Part shown: one piece after another, positions 38,101 to 46,205 of the stretch
Layout: every line of letters starts with the position of its first letter
Numbering within the stretch: position 1 is the stretch's first letter
NCBI GenBank assembly: GCA_963978545.1
Contig: OZ021727.1
Coordinates: 47,281,385 to 47,345,384 of the forward strand
Direction: 5' to 3'
From: Linyphia triangularis
Lineage: Eukaryota; Arthropoda; Arachnida; Araneae; Linyphiidae
Length of the DNA: 64,000 bases
The notes under the pieces: generated by a model
The model's input: the letters and a program-made list of their open reading frames with translations, nothing else
The model's database searches: none
Told to the model about the DNA's origin: nothing
Translations under genes and position numbers: made by a program

Positions 38101-39585
38101 TTTTAGTTGGTCTAATAAAATGTCTAAAGTACAAAATATTTACAGATTTTAATTAAATTAGTTTAAAATAATTTTTTTTTAATCAATTTGAATATAAGCA
38201 TACATACATTCATTAGACAGTACACTTATAAAGTACTTAAAACTAATTTATGTGTTTTGATTGAACAGATTTGAGTTACTAGTAGACATTCATTGAAGAA
38301 ACATGGATACAAGAGGTGGTTTTTTTTTCAAATAAAGTCATATCAACTATCAAAAAATCCAAAGTTCTATATAACATTTATAATGTTGTAGTTCTTCACA
38401 ATTGTTTGATACTGCCAATGATATTCAGAGAAAATTTTTATAATAGTAAATTTTATCAGGGTTCTCATTAAATCACAGAATAAAAATCAATGACTTTTAA
38501 AGACCTAAAAAATATTTTTAATGACCTTTTGAAAGGTTGTTTTCAGGCATTATGTCCATATATAAAATTTGTAATAAAGTATATTCTACCAAAAAAGTTT
38601 CAAGTTGACGCATGCTTAATACAAATAAATATGTCAAATCATTCCGATACGGTGCGGATAAGTGGCGGTCACGCGGGGATAGCAAGTCTGAGTAATATTT
38701 TTATAAATTTTGTAGTTGAGCAGATAACATTTGCAAAAATTAAGGACTTTTAAAGACATCTAAGCATTTTCAAGGACTTGAAAACTATTTAAAAAATATT
38801 AAGCACTTTTAATAACTGTGGGAACCCCGATTATAAGATTTTACACAGTTGTACGAAAGGTAGGAAAAGAAATATGGCTGACATTTTTTATTTATACTTA
38901 ATTTTAATTTTTTTTTTACTTATATTATCTCAACTGACCTGTGAATGGCTGTAATCTTTCTTGAGCACAACTTTATATCGCCCATAGTTAAAGTTAAAGT
39001 GGACACATTTATTACAAGTGGAACCTTAAATTCTTCCATTTGTAGTATATGTGAGATTGGAGCACTAACCTGAACACTTATGGTTCAAACACATCATTTG
39101 ATGTGCTGCAGCAAAGACAGGGGATATTTACCACTCAGAAACTATAAAACAGCTACCTAAACTTAAATTACAGTTATCATTTCAAAACATTTTTATATTT
39201 ATTTTGATAACACAGCCCTAATTTTACTTTTAGCTTGTTTAAAAAAGTGACTGAACAAAAAACCCTTTTCAAATTAATACATATAGTTTGACAAGAAATA
39301 TGTTGGTGCTTATCATTCACAAGTTTTCATGCATATATTTTGATACTTCCATTCTTCTAATAGATTCTATATTTCAAGGAATTAAGATAAACACAAACAG
39401 AACACAATAAACGTACCGGAATCATGACTATAAACTTTGCTCAAAGGCGTTGGTAGGTTTGGGTTCGGAAGATCTTTATTGAAAGAGGAATATAAAATTC
39501 TTGCGGAATTGGTATGTATCTTTCTTGCACAGGCATAGCCCAGCCACTCTCCACAGTTCATAAGACGGACACACTTTCTAAACAT
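19721..39585 (-). CDS. FASTK-family mitochondrial RNA-binding protein (eight exons, 643 aa)
   Basis: Joining the exons 39417-39585, 37994-38123, 31696-32095, 26741-27377, 25324-25554, 23834-23966, 22749-22863 and 19721-19837 gives 1932 bp: 643 codons plus TGA, with every junction GT-AG and in frame. Residues 1-35 (MFRKCVRLMN start, several Arg/Lys, no acidic residue before Glu13) look like a mitochondrial presequence. Residues 60-445 are Leu-rich helical repeats of the FAST type. Residues about 447-560 correspond to the second FAST region. Residues about 565-630 are the RAP domain (VIVAHEDYYCKD, GWESLKIKAL, YTTWRNLPDREKIPFLMHEI). FASTK proteins act in mitochondrial RNA processing, stability or translation. 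The length is in the 600-850 range of FASTKD1-5, but I cannot assign the paralogue. An acceptor (39594-39593) just before the ATG implies an upstream 5'-UTR exon. Confidence 0.85.
19838..22748 (-). other. FASTK-family gene, intron 7
   Basis: A 2.9-kb AT-rich intron. It contains an A30 run (20140-20169), a TATATAAATAAAAG-type motif at about 20078 and a C11 run near 22363. I see no gene or intact transposon inside. Confidence 0.7.
22749..22863 (-). CDS. FASTK-family gene, coding exon 7 (RAP domain, first part)
   Basis: Acceptor GACTCTTTAG-type pyrimidine tract ending TTTAG, donor GTTGTG|GTGAGT. It encodes VAHEDYYCKDPEVLRGWESL and LKIKALTKKKFSPVV, the charged and LK-R-L core of RAP. Using the AG two bases further on would bring a stop into frame, so the first AG is the correct acceptor. 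Confidence 0.85.
22864..23833 (-). other. FASTK-family gene, intron 6
   Basis: About 1 kb. Most of it is a two-copy direct duplication (see 23300-23700). No gene is seen. Confidence 0.7.
23300..23700. repeat. Two-copy direct duplication, period about 205 bp
   Basis: CAGTTTTATAATTTTG at about 23308 and CAGTTTTGTAATTTTG at about 23513 begin two copies. They share a TATAACCATGAA(G/A)GAAAATA segment and an AAAATTCTATA-GTTTCGAA(G) end. The copies are visibly diverged, so the duplication is old. Confidence 0.7.
23834..23966 (-). CDS. FASTK-family gene, coding exon 6
   Basis: Acceptor TTTTTCTAG, donor AAAAT|GTATGT. It encodes the linker into the RAP domain (VSFVEDYVLPADAKM). It is enclosed in phase 1 and phase 2 introns that match the adjacent exons. 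Confidence 0.8.
24961..25260. repeat. 300-bp symmetric palindrome (foldback MITE candidate)
   Basis: The centre lies at 25110/25111. The inner 16 bp of each arm (AGTTATATGGAAAAAT) are perfect around a 4-nt spacer. Outer landmarks pair at mirror positions: CAATTCTCTG near 24967 with CAGAGAATTG near 25241, and TTTTTCTACTC(A/G)TAAACA with its inverse. Outer-arm identity is moderate. It lies in intron 5 and could form a long RNA hairpin. Confidence 0.75.
25324..25554 (-). CDS. FASTK-family gene, coding exon 5
   Basis: Acceptor TTAATTTTAG, donor ATTG|GTAAGT. It encodes LGLVWSLEIYDQQ and a segment with GLGGPQFLQSAVFTHDG, which corresponds to the FAST_2-type region upstream of the RAP domain. Confidence 0.85.
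25555..26740 (-). other. FASTK-family gene, intron 4
   Basis: AT-rich, 1.2 kb, without recognised repeats or ORFs. Confidence 0.65.
26741..27377 (-). CDS. FASTK-family gene, coding exon 4 (largest)
   Basis: Acceptor TTTCTTTCAG, donor CAAG|GTAAAA. It has 212 codons without a stop, carrying consecutive Leu-rich helices (NAATVIFALLLID, ERQVLNILKLCSIQGFY, LLIKFVCCLAMMGHFPENLL). This is the core FAST region and the strongest coding signal in the window. Confidence 0.9.
27796..30581. mobile_element. 2.8-kb TIR element with GTGTCCACAG ends
   Basis: The left end CAGAATGTCCACAG and the inverse of the right end CAGGGTGTCCACAG match at 12 of 14 positions. Inside both follow lines of AATTCCCTGA and TTTTTCCCTGAT words in inverted orientation. 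AAAATT flanks both sides (27790-27795 and 30582-30587) as a possible 6-bp duplication. Ends of the type CAGGGTGTCCACA with GGGAAAA are familiar from animal hAT-like elements, but the superfamily is uncertain. Confidence 0.55.
28770..30260. repeat. Degenerate repeat array (short unit about 35-40 bp; higher-order unit about 535 bp)
   Basis: Words such as CCAACATAAA(T/C)(A/T)TC(G/A)GC, AATAGAGGCGAT and ATCGGCGATA recur every few tens of bases between 28770 and 29220. A longer block starting near ACGTAAATAATG(T/C)(C/T)GATAGAG is seen at about 29270, 29645 and 30190. It contains GGGGAAGTCTGAACGTA, AAGCAA(G/A)CCCA and AAAATTGTAATG(C/T)AG; the last two recur at 29373-29405 and about 29907-29942. The array is richer in CpG than the surrounding intron. 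Confidence 0.6.
31696..32095 (-). CDS. FASTK-family gene, coding exon 3
   Basis: Acceptor TCTTGCCAG, donor CAG|GTAAAT. It has 133 complete codons. Leu-rich helices (for example ITVFKVLSSLGIPNN, DLGQITFLSFLLSKQ) resemble octotricopeptide-like repeats of the family. Confidence 0.85.
32519..34956. mobile_element. DNA transposon with long (about 200-bp) TIRs
   Basis: The termini read TAGGGTGGG(A/C)CGAAA(C/A)AAAC and remain alignable for about 200 bp, including a shared GACATCAATAGTAAGTGTGC. ATAC on both sides (32515-32518 and 34957-34960) is a candidate 4-bp duplication. The minus strand carries decayed coding fragments: a Lys-rich ORF at 32979-33233, and in 34000-34180 pieces such as LAITPDRF and NRAAAAIALPVLRLG. 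I recognise no transposase family. A 4-bp duplication with long TIRs would fit, for example, Sola- or Academ-type elements. Confidence 0.7.
35397..36229 (+). mobile_element. Truncated hAT element with perfect 8-bp target duplication
   Basis: GCTTAACA occurs at 35389-35396 and 36230-36237, directly flanking ends that read CAGTGATTCT(C/T)AA in inverted orientation. GTGCCGCCAAATT motifs lie just inside both ends. It encodes the C-terminal dimerisation region of a hAT transposase. The perfect duplication and readable domain make it the youngest layer of the nest. Confidence 0.88.
35641..36010 (+). pseudogene. hAT transposase C-terminal (hATC dimerisation) fragment
   Basis: The plus-strand frame gives FWINIRCNYPMIAKNALKIL, then LLQFSTSYLCEFGFS, then TNIKTKKRSRLLNVEDDLRVA. 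These match the hATC landmarks YP-x-A-x-x-AL, F-x-T-Y-LCE-x-GFS and K-K-RSRL-x-ED-LR in ZBED5/SCAND3-like hAT transposases. After a frameshift near 35956 a further NEIIKKHQGQISH-like end is readable. The DDE catalytic core is absent. Confidence 0.82.
36290..36890 (+). pseudogene. Mariner transposase C-terminal pseudogene
   Basis: Plus-strand translation shows FFDNHDIVYHELLSQRQTEN, then VEVLKSLRDCVRRVRP, then WLFHHDNAPSHPALIVRQFL, HPPYSLDLAHCDFFCF and, after a stop and a shift, TDEDFQECFEQ and GEYFEGD. HDNAPSH and the PPYS-DLA-CDFF signature hold the second and third catalytic Asp of mariner transposases. Stops at several positions and loss of the N-terminal half inactivate it. Confidence 0.88.
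37994..38123 (-). CDS. FASTK-family gene, coding exon 2
   Basis: Acceptor GTACTTTAG, donor GCAAA|GTAAGT. It encodes LLDQLKKAKSIERILEL and following residues, a helical segment typical of the start of FASTK repeats. The exon starts in phase 1 and ends in phase 2, matching its neighbours. Confidence 0.8.
38124..39416 (-). other. FASTK-family gene, intron 1
   Basis: AT-rich, 1.3 kb. It holds one candidate MITE (38458-38832) and otherwise nothing recognised. Confidence 0.65.
38458..38832. mobile_element. Candidate MITE with GGGTTC(T/C)CA ends
   Basis: The left end AGGGTTCTCATTAA and the inverse of the right end (GGGGTTCCCACAGTTATTAA) are similar. GACTTTTAAAGAC words are inverted near both ends. 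The middle has a CpG-rich CGGTGCGGATAAGTGGCGG stretch unlike the intron around it. The flanking duplication is unclear. Confidence 0.45.
39417..39585 (-). CDS. FASTK-family gene, coding exon 1
   Basis: ATG at 39585-39583; 56 codons plus one base. The donor is TCCG|GTACGT. The exon encodes the Arg-rich putative mitochondrial targeting sequence and a Pro-rich linker (NPNLPTPLSKVYSHDS). The TTTTTGCAG acceptor 7 bp before the ATG shows that a non-coding exon lies further right. Confidence 0.75.
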
Positions 39586-39592
39586 TTTGTAC

Positions 39593-42500
39593 CTGCAAAA
39601 ATTAAGTTGTTTCAAGGAATAAAACTTTATTAAACACAGAATTGGCTATTATAAAATACTTACAATTTATAAATTTGTTAAATTTATATAATTTCCGAAA
39701 GTCCCATTTGAACAAGACTTTAGATTTTTTTTTTAAATTCAGCAACACTTGAAGGCTGTGGATTTCATGTAAATTTAGGGCACAATCTAATTGGTTGTTT
39801 ATCAGTTTGCTGTGGCAATCAGCCGAACTAGAGAGAAAACTTGTATTTTTTTAACCAAATGCTAAACTGTCCTTCAACCAGCTATACAGTACTATTTCTT
39901 CAAGTAAGAAAGCATGTTCATATAGGTCCCGATTCTACAGTACAATTTGGTAGATACCCTTGTACCTTTAGTTGATGCAGTACATTGTTTGTGCTTGACA
40001 CCTTATAAACAAAATCACAAAGAATAGATCACAGCTTTGAAGGCTAGAGCTATCATGTAAAAGAACCCAACATAGGATAAAATACTTCTACGTCTCATAT
40101 TGTAAATATTCTTTATCTTTTATATTGAAACAATTTAACTACTTCTGATATTATCAAGTTCAAAATTCATTTACTTAGCAGCCAGCAGCAGCTACTGTAG
40201 TTTATTGTGTGCCAAGTACTGTGAATTAAACTATAATTAAGTAATAAAATCAAGTGCTTAATTAATTGAACTGGAACAGTCTTACCACTATTGGGGGCTC
40301 AAAGACCGAAATGAATATGTTTGGAAGCGCAAGTTCTTTTTTAAAAAGTGTTTTGTTTCCTTGAAGAAACATTCCAAGTGCTTTACTTAAAAAAAAAAAA
40401 AAAAAAGTCAAAGTGCTTAGCTTCCTTAAAATAACTGCCCAAATGTTTTTTTTATTAAAAAAAGTCCACCACTTTTTGACAAAGAACCTTAATTGTTGTG
40501 TTTTTATGATTCACCCAAGTATCGAACGGGTTCCCCTATGGCTGTAAAGCATTGAGTGAGCTCAAATCAGGTTGTCTTCTAGTATAACGTTAGAATTTCT
40601 TTTCTTGGAATATGCAGAGTTAAAAACTTCATAGATTTTATTGTGAGGAGTTAATTCTAATAACTTGAAAAAAAAATGTGATAAGCACAATCATTAAAGT
40701 GTCAAGGATATTGTGTACAATATGCATGCATTTTTAAATGAGACTAGATAAATGAAAGCCATACAATCAACTCTCTTTTAAACAAAATAAGGAAATAACT
40801 TAAGCCTTCAAGGTATTTGTGAACAACAAATGTCAATTCTTGAAAATGTTTACTGTCCAAAATTTATTGTTAAAAGCAAAAAAGCGGTGTTAATCATATT
40901 ATATTACATAATTGGTATGGATTTCACCTGATCCCAATATGGGATGCTGCCAGAAGAAGATTTACATTGCCAAAACTTCCCAAAGGGTTATGGAAAGCAT
41001 AACTGTCAAATGCGAGAAACAGCATTTAAAAAACAAACACAGTCTTTTAATATTTTTGCTCTTGTCCTTTAAGGAATAAGTAAATTCAATGTTAAATTCA
41101 TAGATTAAATTTTGTTCTTCTGTATCATAATACAATTGTAATTCAGAATTTTATACTTTAACTTCACTTAAATTCTAAGTATACTTACATATTAAATATC
41201 CTGTCGACAGATGAATGTGACAAAAGTTTGTCAAACGGACAGGGTTCGATAAATCTATTGCTCTAAGTATAACTTATTTATTTTTGATATATTTACTTAA
41301 TTAAAGGCAACTGATTTTCAGTTTTGTTATTTAATTATATGCTATGTAAAGGTATATAATGATATTTCATTTCCTGAACTTTCAAACTACCAGCAACGTA
41401 AATTTTTAGCAGCAAAATGATAGGCATTTAGTTTTTGTTTGGGCATCTAGTATTTTCCACAACATGCCCAACAGGGTATGTTGAAATCTTCAGATTTATC
41501 TAACTCTACAAACGGATTTCTTTAGTTAGACCAAACGGTCGCTCATGACAGATACCCAGTCCATCACGCAGTTGAGGTATTTCATAGAAAGCTGCGCAAT
41601 GAACCACTTCTTCCAAAGCTGTTCCAAGCCGAACCTCTGAGAAGGCCAGGCGGTTTATTAATTTTGTCTGGACAGAAAGTTTTCCAATGGACGGATAACA
41701 ATGCAAGTACCAATATTTTTAACCAGAATGTAGTACTAGAATAACAGATGTCAATACTATGTGTCTGTATAGCTATCCCTTTTGTAACTTAATAACATGA
41801 AACAGAGTGTATACGAAGGAAAATTTGAGCCTTTACTTAAATTTGTTTCTATTAATTAGTGTTAATGACACTGCCATAAATATTTAGTTATTTATGTGAA
41901 AGTGTAATTTGGGTGTTAATATTTATGTATGTTTGCAAATATGTGTGATTATGCTATTTAGTATGCACATTAATTAGTTTATGCATTATTTACAGTTTGC
42001 ATGTTTTTTGATTAATAAGTAGTGCATAATTGTAGAATTAGTATGCAAGTTTGGTCATGTTAAAATTAAAATGCATATTCTTTGTTAATTATCAGGTATA
42101 TTTCTTCAAGCTAATTGATGCATAATTAGTGTGTATAGGTGATTTAGTTGTTTTTCATGTGAATTTTAAAATATATTTTGAGCTGTGAAAAGTTAAATTC
42201 CTGTTTTTATCATTGGTGTGAATGTGCAGTATTCATTAAAATTTGGTTATCAAATTGGAGTTGCTTCTAATTTCCAAACACAAAATGCATCATTTCAGGA
42301 TTGATTCATTATCTACTGGCTATGAATTTTGGAAAAGTTGAGGCATAACATTTAAAACATTTTGACTCAAAACTGCACCCTCTAAAATTATTCTAAAATT
42401 TCTTGGTTATTAAATTTATGAAGTGATTTTTCAAAATGTAAACATTTTGAAATAAGGTGTGTTGTGTTGCTTTAAATTTACCTTTGCAAATTTTTTTTAC

Positions 42501-42700
42501 TTTTATGATAATTAAGCTTATTTTGACATGAGTGAATTCTCTAAAAGAGACTAAATGTTCTTATAAGTACACAAGCAAACGAGAGTCGCTAGCTCACTTC
42601 TTCGAATTTAGTCACTAAACAATTTCATAAAAATAAGATTTATATCATAAAAAGTGTTGTCCACCAAGCAAAATTTTACGATTAAGAAATAACTTGGTCT
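39593..42700. other. Upstream of the FASTK-family ATG; one unexplained ORF
   Basis: AT-rich sequence, presumably the first, non-coding intron of the FASTK-family gene. It holds an A18 run near 40388 and a less AT-rich minus-strand ORF (41506-41706). No promoter is obvious here. Confidence 0.4.
41506..41706 (-). CDS. Unrecognised minus-strand ORF, possible exon or relic
   Basis: A minus-strand frame of about 66 codons in a less AT-rich patch reads LINRLAFSEVRLGTALEEVV, then YEIPQLRDGLGICHERPFGL. The amino-acid mix looks protein-like rather than compositional. I do not recognise a domain, and there is no clear acceptor and donor pair. It may be a fragment of a gene or of a transposon, or part of an unannotated alternative exon of the FASTK-family gene. 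Confidence is low. Confidence 0.27.
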   Translation of the reverse strand: MHCYPSIGKLSVQTKLINRLAFSEVRLGTALEEVVHCAAFYEIPQLRDGLGICHERPFGLTKEIRL

Positions 42701-42940
42701 ATTCCTAGTTGACGTTAAAATATCGCCAAGCCGATTTGGCGCTGTTTTGTAGGCGATACAGTTCTAAATTTGGCAACCCCATTTTTTTTATTGCCGTGTT
42801 TGGCTTCAACCTTTCTATACCACAAATCATGGAGCTGGTTCGTTTCTCAACTTTTCATATTGGAATTCCGAATTGGCGACATTCTGGCTTTGTCGCCAAC
42901 TTTTCAAAAGTGCGCCAACCCATAAACGTGAACTAGGAAT
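42701..42940. mobile_element. 240-bp MITE with ATTCCTAGTT ends
   Basis: ATTCCTAGTT at 42701-42710 and its perfect inverse AACTAGGAAT at 42931-42940 continue inward as (G/C)ACGTT. Inside, TTGGCG and CGCCAA words are spread in both orientations, making the element partly palindromic. No coding capacity. Confidence 0.65.
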
Positions 42941-43635
42941 TTACCAATAACTTTTTGGTTGTAAAATAGACACACTGTTACTGTATAATTTTAACTTCGC
43001 TGACCAAAAAGTTATACAAAAATACAATTTTAAAGAATTTACACCAATAACTTTTAAAACGAAGAGAAAATCTGTTAGCTAAAATAGATGCGAAAGAGAC
43101 ATTTGAAAAACATTCAAGTTCATTTATAGCGCAGTGTGGTGAAAATAAACTTCAGTGGTTATATAATGACTTTAGACAAGAAACGTACGGATAAGTTTTC
43201 ACTCAAGATTAGAATTTCATTTTTCAAATGACAGGTAATAAAATGTTTCAGTTTAAACATTTTTCAAAGCAATGTTCAACCAAAAGTATCTTACTTTTCT
43301 GTATAACATATACTTTATTTACAATTCCTTCTGGATGTTAACGAAAATCAAAACAAGCTAAACAGCATGCTGCGGTTTTAAGTTGAGTTGTTTTCATACT
43401 GCAAATAAGGAGTGAATTTGATTGAGGTTATTATTACGTCACTATAAGTTCCTTTATGAGAAAATAAATGTAAACCGTATTGTGATTAGTTGATATCAAA
43501 TTAACGTTTCATCAGTCTCTCGTGCGTATTTTTATAATCGCATTACACATCTTTTCAAATTGAGTTCTTAACTTTTATAATCTTTTCCCAATTATTTTAG
43601 TCAGTTGAGTTTTGCCCCATCCATCTACTTTCTTA
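42941..43635. other. Intergenic, no gene seen
   Basis: No supported feature. Confidence 0.4.
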
Positions 43636-43639
43636 CTTT

Positions 43640-44215
43640 GTATTTTCCTGCATTTTTATTACTAAATCCTTTATATTGGCTAAGATTTTGTGGGTGTGTA
43701 TGTTTGTAGTGACTGTCAGGCAAATATACAGAGGCCTAATTTACCCACTTGCTGTAATCCAATCGCGTCGAAAATTGGCAAGTAGATATTCGAAGTCGAC
43801 AATGCATTCTATCAAATTTTATGTGCTGTCACTGTCACTAAATGGTCACTTGCACTCGCTACTATCTTCGTAATACTAATAAACCAACTTTCCGTTGAAT
43901 CACGTTGAAATTTGACAGATGGATTCTTCCTCGAAAAGATTGCATTCTATCAAGTTTTGGGGTATATCATTATTAAAAGGTTATTTTTGTTTGCACACGC
44001 TTCAATTAGAGCTTAGGAGGACTATAATAAACCTATTTCTATCAAGTTTTGAGGTATATCATTATTAAAAGGTTATTTTTGCACACGCTTCAATTAGAGC
44101 TTAGGAGGACTATAATAAACCTATTTCCTTCATCCAATCGAACTGAAACTTTGAAACTTGGCTGATTAACTTTCTATCAAGTTTTGCGACTGTCACATGA
44201 AGATCGCTGTTTAGA
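43640..44215 (+). repeat. Leader plus tandem-unit element, locus B
   Basis: AAATCCTTTATATTGG leader (43663-43678), then units carrying CCAATCG-(C/A)-(T/G)GAAA-TT segments, AATGCATTCTATCAA(A/G)TTTT segments and CACTAAA segments. The array contains a recent internal duplication (43946-44128). Confidence 0.7.
43946..44128. repeat. Recent 92/88-bp direct duplication
   Basis: TCTATCAAGTTTTG starts copies at 43946 and 44038. They differ by one substitution and a 4-bp TTTG indel, so this is a young tandem duplication inside locus B. Confidence 0.85.
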
Positions 44216-44329
44216 AGCGGCCCGTGGTCGAAATGTTTGTGCAGCCAGAAACATGCGACCCCCCTCCCCAACCACACACACACTTCACACTTTCCACAAT
44301 CATACGTACAATCACACTTCAACTTTTTT

Positions 44330-45400
44330 TTAAATTTATTATGTTAAAAATAAAATTTGTTGCATTTAAAAGTACATAATTACTATTAAAGTTTACATGA
44401 AAAAAATTTCAGAATTATTAAAAAATTAATTAACATTTAACTGGTTATAATTAACATATTTTTGAATAATTTCCCCGAATTTTATGAGGTCAAGAAAAGA
44501 AATTATGGTTGAAAATCTCGTAATATCATTCTAAATGTTATGAAACTCTATCTAGTTTTTAGAATATACAATAGAATTTTTTTTAACAATAAAAGTAGAA
44601 AAAACCATAATTTTTCTAAAAAGTTTTGCATTTACAAATCTTGCAAAATTCATTTTCTTTTCTGATCTAATTGACTGAGGTTCAAAACATCTAAATAGTT
44701 AATGCAGATTTGAAATCTCAAACTATTTTTCAAAAGATTGTATCAAACTTCAGTTATCACTGATGTTTAAATGAAGTTTCACTTTCCAAAACACGATTTC
44801 TTAGATAATGCGTTTAAATATTCAAATTTATTTTCACAACAAAATAGTACTTCAAACTAATAAAGTAACTCTCTAGCCTTCAGTTGATACCATTATCTTA
44901 CAAAAGTTCCATTTAGAGATTATTTTAAAGCAGAAAAACTATAAACAGATTTGACTTATTTTTGAGATATTTCAAGTTTCATCACAAAAAATTAACGCTA
45001 ATTCTTTAATACTCAAATAGAAGTTTTGTTTCAATTTGTACAAAATAGTAACAATTATAACATAGCATTATAAAATTAAAAACAATTATTCAAATCATTC
45101 TGTAAAGTTTTGATTAAAAAAACATAAAACATATCCTTCGTTTTGGCCACTATATGTAAGTTCTTGTTTACTTAAAAACAATACTGCTTTGATGAGTAAT
45201 TGCATGAAATGTCTATTCAGAAAGCTACCTTTTAGTTTAATCCCACTACATCCAGCAACTATTCCAAAAGCTCTTCTTAATTATGACAATCAAACATGGC
45301 CAAACAATACTTTTATGTATGGTTGGAACAAGGTCCCTCCATGTTTTAAAATGACATTCGATTTAGAGGGATTTTTTTAAACCTTTCACTTTCACCCAAG
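44330..45400. other. Intergenic, very AT-rich, no gene seen
   Basis: No ORF or repeat is supported. The base composition becomes less AT-rich at its right end, where the promoter block begins. Confidence 0.4.
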
Positions 45401-45404
45401 CTGA

Positions 45405-45538
45405 TTTTCAAGCAGAACCAATCAGCTCATCGAATTCTCAAGGGCAGCCGAAGTAGGAATAAATTCTGATCTGGCAGCTCCGCTAATACATTAGGTTCAG
45501 GGAAGGCTCTATTGCTTTCCATTGGTTGCCATGGCAAC
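45405..45538. promoter_or_regulatory. CCAAT/X-box promoter, possibly bidirectional
   Basis: GTTGCCATGGCAAC at 45525-45538 is a perfect palindromic X box, the RFX-factor site typical of ciliary gene promoters. CCATTGG (inverted CCAAT) lies just before it (45519-45525) and AACCAATCAG at about 45417. The block is clearly less AT-rich than its surroundings. An ATG follows immediately on the plus strand (45539). On the minus strand this is also the nearest promoter-like block upstream of the FASTK-family gene. Confidence 0.55.
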
Positions 45539-45660
45539 ATGGCTGACAGAAACGCGTTTCAGGAACACACGGATGCTGTTCGGAGGAAAATCACTTTGAT
45601 TGAAAGAGTTTTTATTTTTTTTCTCGTGAATTATTCAGGCAAGAAAATTGTCTTTATTGG
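45539..45660 (+). CDS. Putative first exon of a ciliary coiled-coil protein gene
   Basis: ATG at 45539 directly follows the X box. The frame reads MADRNAFQEHTDAVRRKITL then IER before turning into an AT-rich, intron-like sequence. The only GT near the apparent end (GAAAGA|GTTTTT) is a weak donor. The heptad-like AV-RKI-LIE segment recalls the RKIQLLEGDRKAYYE start of ODAD3/CCDC151 outer-dynein-arm docking proteins, and the X box fits such a role. Both are suggestive only. I find no second exon in the remaining 18 kb, so the gene may have a long intron or be something else. Confidence 0.38.
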
Positions 45661-45949
45661 ATTTTTTTCCACTTACCGTTGAAATTGGATCTTCATTTCA
45701 GAAAATTGTGCAATATGTAATTTTAGTTTTGAACAAAGAAATTTAGATGCAGCCCGGCTGTACTGGCTGTAGTGTACGATCCTCCTCTGCCGCTGTTGCA
45801 TACGTTTATATTGCCTTATATCAGACTTATCAGTTTTTAGTCACTTTCTATTATCCAAATTCCAAGCTTAATTCTTACATTTTCAGTTTGTCGAAGTTTA
45901 ATGACTGAAACCTTCCCCTATAAAGGTTGACGAGGCAAAATCTTTCGGA
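45661..45949. other. Nothing recognised
   Basis: Presumed intron or intergenic sequence without a supported feature. Confidence 0.35.
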
Positions 45950-46205
45950 CCGATAGTTAATCTACTTTCTGCCATCCAATTGAGCTGAACCTTAACAAGT
46001 AGACTCGTTGTGGAGGACAATGTATTCAATCAAACTTTGTGGATAAAAAAAAGTTAGTAAACATTTTGGAATGGATCTTTTGATCCTAGTGGTTAAACAC
46101 TATAACAATTCGATCTGAGCTCAAGAAGCAAATAACACATAAAAATTGGCAATGCATATAAAGGATTTGTATTAAAAACTTTGTTTTTACGGTTGTATTT
46201 TTATG
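45950..46205 (+). repeat. Tandem-unit element, locus C (one unit plus tail)
   Basis: One CCAATTGAGCTGAACCTTAAC-type unit is followed by a tail with GATCTGAGCTCAAGAA, CACATAAAAATTGGCAATGC and AAAAACTTTGTTTTTA. The same tail closes locus F. Confidence 0.65.
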
